Origin: Burkholderia thailandensis E264
GTDB lineage: Bacteria; Pseudomonadota; Gammaproteobacteria; Burkholderiales; Burkholderiaceae
Assembly (NCBI RefSeq): GCF_000012365.1
Contig: NC_007650.1
Span: forward strand, 1,984,001-2,048,000
Direction: 5' to 3'
Length of the DNA stretch: 64,000 bases
Below are positions 27,510-39,500 of this stretch, one piece after another (position 1 is the stretch's first letter; every line of letters starts with the position of its first letter). The position numbers and the translations under genes are program-made. The notes below the pieces were generated by a model that did no database searches, was not told the DNA's origin, and saw only the letters and a list, made by a program, of their open reading frames with translations.

Positions 27510-30500
27510 TCAAACCAGGTCGACGATGTCGTCGAGATCCATTTGCCCCGCGCGGAAGCGCTCGAGCAGCGCCGCGAGATCCGCGGGTGCTTTGGATGCC
27601 TCGGATGCTTCGGATGCTTCGGATGCTTCGGATGCGTCGGATGCTTCGGATGCGTCGGATGCCTCGGTTGCTTCGGACACGACAGACGCTTCAGCCACGT
27701 CGGACGCCATCGCGGCATCCGGCGCTCGCGCAGCCTCGGCGGCGCGCCGCCCGCCGTCGCGCGCGATCCGCTCGGCGACGTGATCGCGCAACGCGCCGAG
27801 CGTGCGATGCGCGAACAGCTCGCGCACGCTCAGCTGCACGCCGAGCGTCTCCTCGATGCGCGTCGCGAGATGCAGGTCGAGCATCGAATCCGCGCCGTAC
27901 TCGCCGAGCGGCACCGCAAGCTCGAACGCATCGGGCGCGACGCCGAGCGCCTGCGCGAGCGCGTCGCGGATCACCGCCTCGATCCGCGCGTGCGGCGCGT
28001 CGGGGGCCGGCCGCCCGGGCCGTGCGGCCGGCGCGCCGGCGATCTCGCGCGGACACTCCCAGTGGCGCGCCCCGTCGAGCGGCGGCTGCGCGAAAACGCG
28101 CGGCGCATGCCGGCTCGACACGTCCTCCTCCAGCACGACGTGCGCGTTGACGCCGCCGAAACCGAAGCTGTTGACGCTCGCGCGGCGCGGCACCGCCGCG
28201 CCGTTCGCGTCGTCTCGCGGCGCGGGCCACGGCGCCGCCGCGCGCGCGACGACGAGCGGCGAGCCCGCGAGGTTCGCGTGCGGATTCGGCCGCTCGAAGC
28301 CGGGCACGCCCGGCAGCACGCCGTGACGCAACGCCATCAGCACCTTGCAGACCGCGAGCAGCCCCGAAGCCAGCTCGACATGACCGAAGACCGGCTTGAC
28401 GCTGCCGATCCGGCACGACGCGGCGGGCGCGGCCGGCGCGGGCTCGCCCGACAACGCCGCATACGCGTCGCGAATCGCGTTCAGCTCGATCGCGTCGCCG
28501 ACGGGCGAGCCCACGCCGTGCGCTTCCAGGTACGACACGGTGCGCGCGTCGATGCCCGCGTTTCGATAGGCGGCGGACATCGCCTCGCGAATGCCGGCCG
28601 CGTTCGGCGCGGTCAGCGCCGCGCCTCGGCCGCCGTGATGAACGGCCGTGCCCTTGATGCATGCGTAGACGAAGTCGCCGTCGCGCCGCGCGGCCGCGAG
28701 CGGCTTGAGCACGAGCGCGGCCGCGCCCTCGCCGCGCACGAAGCCGTCGCCCGCCGCGTCGAACGAGCGCGTGCGCCCGCTCGGGCTCAGGAAGCCGAGC
28801 TCGGCGAAACCCTCGAACTTCTCGGCCGACAGCAGCAGATTGACGGCGGCCACGACCGCCTGGTCGCACTCGCCGTCGCGCAGGCTGCGCACCGCGCGAT
28901 GCAGCGCGACGAGCGACGACGAGCACGCGGTGTCCGTCATTTCGCTCGGCCCGCGCAGGTCGAGCGCGTACGAGATGCGGTTGGGCATCAGCGCGGGCGC
29001 CATCGACGTCATCGAGAACGGGTTGTCGGCGGCGTCGAGGCCGGCGCCGTATTCGTTCGCGCCCGCCGCGACGAACACGCCGGTCCGGTGCGCGGCCGCG
29101 CGCGCCGCGTCGCCCGCGTCCTGCAGCGCGCGCCACGCCTCGGTCAGCAGCAGCCGCTGCTGCGGGTCCATCCGGCGCGCCTCGCGCGGCGAGATGCCGA
29201 AGCGCGCCGCATCGAAGCGATCGATGCCGTCGAGCACGGCGGCGCGGTAATCCGCGCCCGCGTCGGCGGGATCGCGCGTGCGCAGCCACTTCGCGCCCAC
29301 GTCGCGCACGCACGAGCGCTCGTCGACGATGCAGCGCCACAGCGCGTCGAGGCCGTCCGCGCCCGGGAAGCGGCAACTCGCGCCGACGATCGCGACGTCG
29401 AACGACGCCGCGTCGCGCGCGGGCGATGCGGGTGACGATGCCCGCGCGGACGAGATGGACGATGCGGACGATGCAAGCGAAGTGTCCGGCGCATCCGCGC
29501 CCGTGCGAGCGCGCGGCGCGGCGTCGAACGCGGACGATGCGGCGGCGTCGACGGCCGGCAAGCGCGCGGAGACGAAATCGGATGCGGACGACGATGCGAG
29601 CGACGATGCGGGCTCGACATCGCGCGCGCCCGCCGCTGCCGGCGCGCGCGCCGCGAGCTGCGAGCCGACGTACGCGGCGAGCGCGTCGACCGTGTTGTGC
29701 TCGAACACGGCTGTCACGTCGAGCGAGAGATCGAGCGCGCGGTTGATCGCGTCGACGAAGCCCATCCCGATGATCGAGTCGAGCCCGTAGTCGCCGAACG
29801 CGCCGTCGCCCTCGATGCTGACCGGCTCGACCTTGAGCGCCTCGCCGAGCAGGCTGCGCAGCAGCGCGGCGGTGCGCGTCGCGTCGGATGGCGCGGCGGG
29901 CGATTGCGTGGGCGCCGGCGTCAGCGCCGTCTCCGTCTCCGATACCGCCTCCAACACCGATTCCGACTCCGCTCCCGTCGCCCACGCCCACGGCTCGGCC
30001 TCGCGCGCACGCATCGCTTGCGCATCCGCCGCGTCGACGACGTCGCCCGCGTCGGCGAGCACGATCTGCTGGCCGAGATCGTGCGCATCCGCCCACGGGA
30101 ACGCGACGTCGGCATACCCTTCGCTGCGCAGCGCGAACGCCCAGTGGTGCGCGTCGAGCGCGGGCGAGCCGTCGATGCGCAGCGCGGCGTCCTCGTATGC
30201 CCACCAGCCGTCGAGCAGGCCGAACGTCAGATGCGTGAAGAGCGACTTGTCGCTGATCTCGTTGACGACGAGCAGCCCGCCCGCCCGCAGCGCGTCGCGG
30301 CAATGCCGCAGGCTCGCGCGCACGTCGGCCGTCGCATGCAGCACGTTCGTCGCGACGACGATGTCGAAGCCGTGCGGCGCGATGCCCTGCGCGGCCGGCG
30401 CGCGCATCACGTCGAACAGGCCGTAGCTCATGAACGGCGCGCCCGCGCCGAAACGGGCCGCCGCGTGATCGAGAAAGCCCGGCGAGACGTCGGTGAAGCG

Positions 30501-33500
30501 GTAGTCGTCCACGCGCACGCCGCGCTCGCGCAGCACCGCGAGCACGCGCGCCGTCGTGCCGCCCGTGCCCGCGCCGACCTCGAGGATGCGCACGCCGCGC
30601 TCGCGGACCACGTCCGCCGCGCGCGCGGCGACGATCTCCGCGACGGCCAGGTTGAAGTAATCGGCGACGGGATGATGGCGATAGACATTCTCGACGAGCG
30701 CCATCGAGCCCTTCGGGAACATGATTTCGGTCGCCTTGCGCCGTCCTGTCACGATGTCGGCCAGATGGCGCAGCGTCGCGTCGACGAGCGCGTATTGCGC
30801 GCTTCGGCCGGCGTCGCCGTCGCACGCCGCGCCGAGCCGCGCCCACGCCCGCCACGCGTCGTCGGCCGACATCGCGGCAGCCGCGTGCGCGCCCTCGCGC
30901 AACGCGCGCAGCCAGTCGAGCGACGCGGCGAACCAGCGCGCGTGCCGCGGCGCGATGCCGAGCGCGGCGCGCAGCGCGTCGCCGCCCGCTTCGGCGGCGC
31001 GCCGCGCGCCGAGCGCGTCGAACGTCGCGTCGAGCAGCGACAGCAGCACGTCGCGCCATTCATCGCGCTGCAGCCCGCCATGCAGCCGCGCCGCCGCGGT
31101 CCGCTCGGCGTCCGGCCGCACGCGCGCGACGCTGTCGAGCGCGCGCGGGCCCGCGCCCGGCGCATGCAGCGCGACGCGGCGCGGCGTCATGAGCGGCGCG
31201 ATCGCGTCGTCGCGCCGCACGTTGATGAGCGCGAGCTGGCCGACGTCGCACGCAAGCAGGCATTCGAGCGAGCGCATCGCCGCGTCCGGCTCGATCGAGC
31301 CGATGCCGAGCCGCGCCATCCGGTCGCGGTGCGCGGGCGTCGCGACGACGCCCGCATGCCCCCAGAAGCCCCAGTTCACCGTCTTCACGGCGAACGGCGC
31401 ACGCGCGGCGAGATGCTGCGCGAACGCATCCTGGAACGCGCAGCCCGCCGCGTAGTTCGCCTGCCCCTGCGGGAACGAGAACGCGGCGAACGACGAGAAG
31501 AACAGCATGAAGTCGAGCGGCTCGTCCGCGAACGCTTCGGCAAGCCGCACGCTCGTGTCCAGCTTGGCCGCGAGCACGCGCCGGAAGTCGGCCTCGGTCA
31601 TCGTCGCAAGCGTCGCGTCGCGCAGCGCGAGCGCCGAATGCACGACGCCGTGGATCGCGCCGTAGCGCGCCTTCACCGCGTCGCGCACCGCGCCCATCGC
31701 ACCGGCGTCGCTCGCGTCGGCCTGCAGGTACAGCGGCGGCGCGCCGATCGATTCGAACGACGCGCAATCGGCGGCGATCCGCCCGTCGGCCGCGCGCCGC
31801 CCGACCCATACGACGCGTGCGTCCGCGCGGCGGATCAGATGCTCGGTCAGCACGCGGCCGAGGCCGCCCGCGCCGCCGACGATCACGTAGACGCCGCCGC
31901 GACGGAACGCGGATTCGCGCGCGGCCGGCGCGTCGACGCGCGCGAGCGCGCGCCGGTGCCAGCGGCCGAGGCGGTTGATCCGCGGGCCCTCGCCCGCCGG
32001 CCCGGCTTGCGCGACGAGCGCCGCGCCCGCGTATGCGCGAGCGCGCTCGACGTCCGCGCACAGAACGCGCCAGCGCGGCAGATCCCGGCCCAGCACGCCG
32101 GCCATGCCGTGCAGCGCCGCGTGCGCGGGATCGATCGGCTCGCCGGGATACAGCGCGACCGCCTGCTCGGTGACGATCGCGAGCGTGAGCGCGTCGTCGC
32201 GGTAGCCGTGCGCGAGCAGCGCCTTGACGATGCGAAAGAGCGCGATCGCGCCCGACTCCTGCGCGTCGATCAATGCCTGAGCCGAGCGCGCGTGCGCGCC
32301 CGGCGCGACGAACACGAGCGCGTCGAGCCGCGGCGCGTCGCCGAGGATCGCCGCGAGCCGCGCGGCGTCGGCCGCGTCGGATGCCGGCATGCGGCGCACG
32401 CTCGCGCCGCCGAACGCCGCCGCGGACAGATCGTGCACGCAGGCGTCGTCGGCGATCGCGAGCACGCTGCGCGGCGCGACGGCCCGCGCGCCGGCGTCGC
32501 GCTCGGGATCGAGGTCGCACGCGAGCCAGCGCGGCAGCAGCAGCCAGTCGTCGCCGTCGGCGGCCGCCGGCGTCGCCGCCGATGTCGATATCGCCGGCGA
32601 TGTCGCCGCCGATGTCGATGTCGCCGCCGATGGCGATTCCGCGGCCGGGCCGAATGCGGCCCGCGCGTCGCCGCCGGCAACCGCTTCGTGCGGCGCACCC
32701 GCCGCCTGCGCCGCCGTCCGCCACGAAGCGGCCGCGCGCGACGCGAAGCCGCGCATCGTCACGCAGGCTTCGCCTGCGTCGTCGCACAGCACGAGATCGA
32801 GCGCGCCGTCGCCGGCGCGGCGCGCGAGCGCCCACATCGCCGGGCCGCACGCGCCGTGCACGTCGAGCCGCGCGAGCCGGTAAGGCGCTGCGAGCAGGTC
32901 GCCGTCGAGGCCGTGCAGGCCGATGAGCGACTGAAGCGCGCCGTCGAGCAGGCCAGGCCACATCACGAGGCGCGGGTCCGCCGGGCGCGCGCTGCGCAGC
33001 CGCGCAAGCGCGCGATCGCCATCCGCCCACACGCGCTCGATCGTCCGATGGCTCGGCCCGTACTGCACGCCACGCCGGGCGAACGCGCGATAGCACGCGT
33101 CGGCGTCGAAGGCGGGCGCCGCGCGAAACGCGTCGCGCATCGCATCGACGTCGATCCGCTCGCCGCCGCCGCGTGCGGCGCGCGACGGCGAGCGTCCCGT
33201 GCAGCAAAGCGCCGGCTGCGCGTGCGCGGACGTTTGCGAGATCGAGAACGCGATGCCGTCGCCGTCGCGCTCGAGCGCGATCTCGAGCGTCGCGCCGCCG
33301 TCCGGCACGATGCACGGCCGCAGCCATCGCACGTCCTCCAGCGTCGCGCCGCCGTCCGCATGCATGTCCGGCGCGGACGCTGCGAGCGCGGCGCGCGCCA
33401 TTTCGAGATACGCGACGCCCGGCAGCACGCGGCGGCCGTCGACGCGATGATCGGCAAGCCAAGGCTCGCGGCCATCGAATTCGACGACGAAACGCTGGCG

Positions 33501-36500
33501 GCCGAATTCCGAGCGGTTCGCATCCAGCATCGGATGCAGGCCGCCGCCCGCGCGCGCCGCGCGCCGGCGCGCGTCGAGCGGCGCCGGCAGCCAGTGGCGC
33601 GTGCGCGCGAACGGATAGACCGGCAGATGCATGCGGCGCGGCGCGGGTCCGAACGGCGCGCCCGGGCCGTATGCGCGCCGCCAGTCGATCGACGCGCCGC
33701 GCACCCAGTCGTCGAGCGCCGCGCGGTGCTCGCCGCGCGCGAGCCGCGCGTCGGCGACGCCGGCGGGCGGCGCGTCGCCGCGCCGGGCGCGGCCGTTCCC
33801 GCGCAGTTGCTTCTTGCCCGGTTCGCCGCGCGCGAACGCATCGAGCGAGGCGATCAGATCGGCGATCGACGTCGCCTCGAACGCGAGCCGCTCATCCATC
33901 GCATCGCGCCCCGTCTGCAGCGTATAGGCGATTGCGTGCAGATCGGCGTCGCCCTCGCAGCCGGCCGCTAATTCGCGCAACTGCGCGGCGCGCGCGCGCA
34001 GGCCGTCCTCGTTTCTCGCCGACAGCACGATCCACGCCGGCCGCGCGCGGGCCGGCGCGGTCGATGCGGGCTCGTCGCGGCCGTCGCGCTCGTCGTCGCT
34101 GCGGTATTCGCGCACGATCACGTGCGCGTTCGCCCCGCCCGCGCCGAACGACGACACGCCCGCGACACGCTCGCCATCGCCCGGCCGCTCCCATCGCTCC
34201 AGCGCGCGCTGCACGCAAAACGGCGTGGTCTCGAACGCGATGTTCGGATTGAGCGTGTCCGCGTGCAGCGACGGCACGAGCATCCGATGCCGCATCTGCA
34301 GCAGCACCTTCGTCAGGCCCGCGATGCCCGCCGCGCTTTCCGCGTGCCCGATGTTCGACTTGACCGAGCCGATCGCGCACGGCGCGCCGCGGCGCGCGCC
34401 GGGCTCGCCGAACGCGCGCGCGAGCCCGGCGATCTCGATCGGATCGCCGAGCGTCGTGCCGGTGCCGTGCGCTTCGACATAGCTCACGTCGCCGGGCGCG
34501 ACGCCCGCCTCGCCGAGCGCGGCTTCGATCACGGCCGCCTGCCACGCCGGATTCGGCACCGTGTAGCCGTTGTTCTTCCCGCCGTGATTGAGCGCCGTCG
34601 CACAAATGACACCGTGGATCGCGTCGCCGTCCGCGATCGCCGCGCGCAGCGGCTTGAGCACCGCGACGCCAACGCCCTCGGCCGGCACGTAGCCGTCGCC
34701 GCCCGCGCCGAAGCTTTCGCAGCGGCCGGCGCTCGACACGAAGCGGTTGTCGGCGAGCATCAGATACTTGTTCGGATGGACCGACACGTTCACGCCGCCC
34801 GCCAGCGCCAGCTCGCATTCGCCGCGCTGCAGGCTGCGGCACGCGAGATGGAGCGCTGTCAGCGACGACGAGCACATCGTGTCGACGGCCATGCTCGGCC
34901 CGTGCAGGTCCAGGTGATACGACACGCGATTGGCGATCGACGCGGCGCTGCCCGACAGCGCGGCCGGCCGGCCGGCCGCCGATTCCTCGATGCCGTAAAG
35001 CTGGTATTCGGAGTACATGACGCCCGCGAACACGCCGACGCGGCCCGCGCCGAGCGACGCGCGCGCGTAGCCCGCATCCTCGATCGCCTGATACGACGCC
35101 TGCAGGAAGAGCCGCTCCTGCGGGTCCATGCGCTCGGCGTCGCGCGGCGCGATGTTGAAGAACGCCGCGTCGAATTCGTCGACGCCTTCGATGAAGCCGC
35201 CCCACTTGCTGTAGGTCTTGCCCGCCACGCCCTTCTGCGGATCGAAGAAATCGCCGTGGTTCCAGCGCTCGGCGGGAATCTCCGTGATGCAGTCGCGGCC
35301 GTCGCGCAGATTGCGCCAGAACGCGTCGAGGTCGCGCGCCTGCGGATAGCGGCCGGCGAGGCCGATCACGGCGATCGCGTCCGCCGTCGCGGCCGGCGGC
35401 GCGCTCGCGGCGCGCGAGCGCGTGGCGGCCGTGGCTGCGGCAAACACGCGGCGCGGCGGCGCGAGCGGCGCAACACGCGACTGTTCCGCCTGTTCCGTCT
35501 GCGTCGCCCGCGTGGCCGCGCCCAGCGTGGCCAATGCGCCGGCCGCGCCGTGCTCGGCGCGCGCGTCGGGCGCGAACCACGCCGCGCCCGCATGCCGTCG
35601 CACGAAATAGTCGGTCAGCTCGGCGAGCGTCCGGTATTCGAAGAACAGCGTCTTCGGCAGCGCGTCGACATGCCGCCCGAGCGACTCATTGAGCGCAACG
35701 ACGGTCAGCGAATCGATTCCGTATCGCTCGAACGGCGCGTCCGGCTCCAGCCGTGCGACGGGCACCTTCAGCACGTCCGCGAGCAGCGCACTCAGGCGCG
35801 CGCCGACGCGCGCGCGCAGCGCCGACGCGCCATCCGGCGAGCCCGCGCCGGCAAGCGGCGCGATCGATCGCGCCGCCTCGTCGCGCGCCGAACCTTCGGC
35901 GGCGGCCGCGTGCGCGCCGCGTTGCGGCGCTCCGGCGTCGGGCGGCGTCGCACGGGCGTCGATGCCGGCGCACTCGACGCAGGCCTCAGCGTCGGGGGCG
36001 TTGTCGGCGTCAGCGTCGGCGTCGGCGCCGATGTCGACTTCGGCGTCGCCGCCCGGCGCGCTCGCGTCGAGCGCGCGGGCGATCGCGCGCAGCGTGCGCT
36101 CGCCGCGCACGAACCCGAGGCCGACGTCGGCCCGGCCCGCGCGCTCGCCGATTTCCCGCGCGAGATGCGCGAGCGCGACGGCGTCCAGCCCGTATTCGTC
36201 GATGTCGGCGTCGACGTTGATGTCATGCGCATCGACGCCGATCAGCGACGCCGCGAGCGCGCGCAGCGCGTGCAGATCGACGCGCGCGGCGGGCATCGGC
36301 CGCGCCGCGCGCGCGCGCGGCGGCATGGCGTCCGACGTCGCGAGCCACGCGGCGATCGCCGCGCGCTCGCCGTACAGCACCGCGACGTTCGCGTCGTCGC
36401 GCGCGAGCGCCGCGCGCCACGCCGCGATGCCCTCGGCGCTCGGCAGCGGCGCGAGCCCCGTCGCCGCCGCGAGCCGCGACGCGATCGCCGCGGGCATGCG

Positions 36501-39500
36501 CATCCCCGCATCCGCCCACAGCGGCCACTGGATCGACAACGACGCGCCGCGCGACACGCCGCCCGCCACTCGCGCGCGGCGCTCGGTCATGTAGCCGTCG
36601 ACAAACGCGTTCGCCATCGCGTAGTCGGCCTGCCCGGCGTTGCCGAACGCGCTCGCGAGCGACGAGAACGCGACGAAGAAATCGAGCGGCGCGTCGCGCG
36701 TCGCTTCGTCGAGCCACACGGCGCCCGCCACTTTCGGGCGCAGCACCGCATGCACGCGCGACGGCTCCTTCGCGACGACGAATGCGTCGTCGACGACGCC
36801 CGCCGCGTGCACGACGCCGCGCAACGCTTCGCCGTCCCGCTTCAGGCCGGCGATCCATGCGTGCACCTGCTCGCGATCGGCGACGTCGACGCGGCAGTAG
36901 CGAATCCGCGCGCGCTCGTCCGCCGTCGCGAACAGATCGGACGGCGCATGCGCCGAGCGCCCGAGCAGATACACGCGCGCCGCGCGCGTGCGGGCAACGA
37001 TGTCGCGCGCGATCGCGCGGCCGATGCCGCCCGCGCCGCCGGAGATCGCATAGACGCCGTCGTCGCGCAGCGGCGGGCCGCCTGCGGGCTCGCGGCCGTC
37101 GCGATCGTCTTCGTCGGCATCGATCGCGAACGCTTCGCGGCCCGCGCCGCCGTAGCGCAGATGCCCCGTCCACGCGCGCTCGGCGAGCAGCGCCGCGGCG
37201 AGCCGCGCGCGGTCGAACGACTCCGACACGAGCACCACGTGCCCGCTCGCGAGCGGATTCTCGTCGGCCGCCGTCTTGAACAAGCCTGCAAGGCCCCAGG
37301 CCGTCGCCGAATCCGCTTCGCGGCAGACGGCCTGAAACAGCACGGGCCGGCCCGGCTTCGCGGCCAGCTCGCGGCGAACGGCGGCGAACGCCTGCGTCGC
37401 GCGCGCGGCGAACGCATCGGGCAGCGCGTGCGACGACACGTCGTCCAGCATTTCGCAGCGCACGGCGTCATGCGCGGCCAGCTCGGCCGCCAGCGCGCCG
37501 AAGTCCGGCGCGAGCAGCACGACCCGCGTCGCGGCTTCGGCCGCGCGCGGATCGGGCTCGGCCGCGCGCCAGCGCCACCCGCGCAGCGCGGCCGTCGCGC
37601 GCGCGGCGGGCGGCGCCCCCGCCAACTTGCGCCAACGCGCGGAAACCCAGCCGCGCAGGCTCGCGCAGATCGCGCCGTCGTCGTGCACGAGATCGATGTC
37701 GATCGGGCGCGTATCGACGCCGCCCGCGCCGCCGCCCGCGGGCGCCGCGACGCGTATCGCCGCCCACATCGTCCGCGCGGCGCGCGAGTACACGTGCAGC
37801 GCGCGCAGCATGAACGGCACCGCCGCGTCCTCGCGCGGCGCGCTCAGCGCCGCCGACGCCTGGAACGCCGAATCGACGATGCCCGGGTGCAGGCCGAAGC
37901 CGTCGAAATCGGCATCGGCGAGCGCGCCGAGATCGAGGCGCGCGAGCGCCGCATGCTCGCCGAGCCGCACGTGCGCGACGCCGCGATGGGACGGCCCGTA
38001 GCCGATGCCGAGCGAGGCGAAGCGCGCGTGGAGCGCCGCCCCGTCGACGCGCTCGCCCGCGCAGGCCGCACGCCATCCGTCGAGGTCGAGCGGCTCGGGG
38101 GCCGGCTCGTTCAGTTCGTCGACGACGCCCTCGCTGTGCAGCGTCAACGCCGCGCCGACCGCCGCCGCCCGATCGGCCGGCCGGCTCAAGATGCGATACG
38201 CGAACGCCGTCCCCGACGGCGTCAGCTCGACGTGCACCTCGGCGCCCGCGTCGCCCGCGACGAGCGGCGCGCGCCAGACGACGTCGCGCAACGCGACGAA
38301 GCGCGCCGCGCGCCCGCCCGCCGCCCGCACGCGCTCGAACGCCGCCCGCGCCATGTCGAGATGCGCGGCGCCGGGCAGCACGCGCTGCCCATCGATCAGA
38401 TGATCGCGCAGATACGGCTCGCTGCCCGTGAGCGTCAACACGACGACGTGCGGCGCGGCCGCCGCCTCCGCGCGCTCGCGCGCGCCCGGCTCGCGCGCGT
38501 TCGCCCCGGCCGATGCGCCGCCCGCGCGCGCCGGCGCCGGATGCCAGTGGCGTTCGCACGCGAACGGATAGCCCGGCAGCCGCACGGTGCGCCCCGGCGC
38601 GGGTGCGACGACGAGCGCCGACGGCGTCGCGCCTTCGCGGTACGCGTCGCCGATCGCCTCGAGCAGACGCCGCGCTTCGTCGACGTCGCGCGCGGGCGCG
38701 TCACGCCATGCGGCATAGCGCGCGCTCAGGTGCGCCGCGTAATCGTCGAGCAGGCGCAACGCGCCCGTGCGCCGCGCGGGCGCGTTGCGCACCGCGTCGG
38801 CCGCCGCGCGCAGCGCGTCGATCGCGTCGGCCTTGCCGCGCGCGAACACGGCGCTGCGATGCTCGAAATGCTGGCGGCCGTGCAGCAACGTATGCGCGAC
38901 GTCGGCCAGATCGCCGTCCGACCATGCGTCGGACGCGAGGCAATCGGCCAGGTCGCGAAGACGCTGCGCGAGCGCGTCGCCCGTCTTCGCCGATACGACG
39001 AAGAGCACGCCGCCGCGCGGCGCGTGCGGCGCCCGCGCGCGCGCCGGCTCGGCCGCCTCCACGATGACGTGCGCGTTCGTGCCGCTCATCCCGAACGCGC
39101 TGGCCCCGCCGAGCCGCCGCGCGCCGTCCGGCCACGCGCTCGCGACTGTGTTCACGCGCAGCGGGCTGTCGCCCCACGCGACGAATTCGTTGCCCTCGCG
39201 CCAGTGCGCGCTCGGCGGAATCACCGCGCGGCGCAGCGCCTCGACGAGATTGACGAGGCTCACGAGCCCCGATGCGGCAAGCGTGTGACCGACGTTCGGC
39301 TTGTTCGACGTGACCGCGCAGAAATGCCGGCGGCCGGTGGACGCGCGCAGCGCGTCGCCGAGCGCATTGAGCTCGACCGGATCGCCGAGGCGCGTGCCGG
39401 TGCCGTGCGCGACCACATAGCCCAGTTCGGCCGGGTCGATGCCCGCGGTGCGCCACGCGTCCGTCAGCAGCCGGGCCTGCGCGAGGCCGCTCGGCGCGGT

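Noticed and set aside
27594..27674. Possible CRISPR-like array
   Set aside because: Units are 9 nt, contiguous and in frame within a coding linker; there are no unique spacers.
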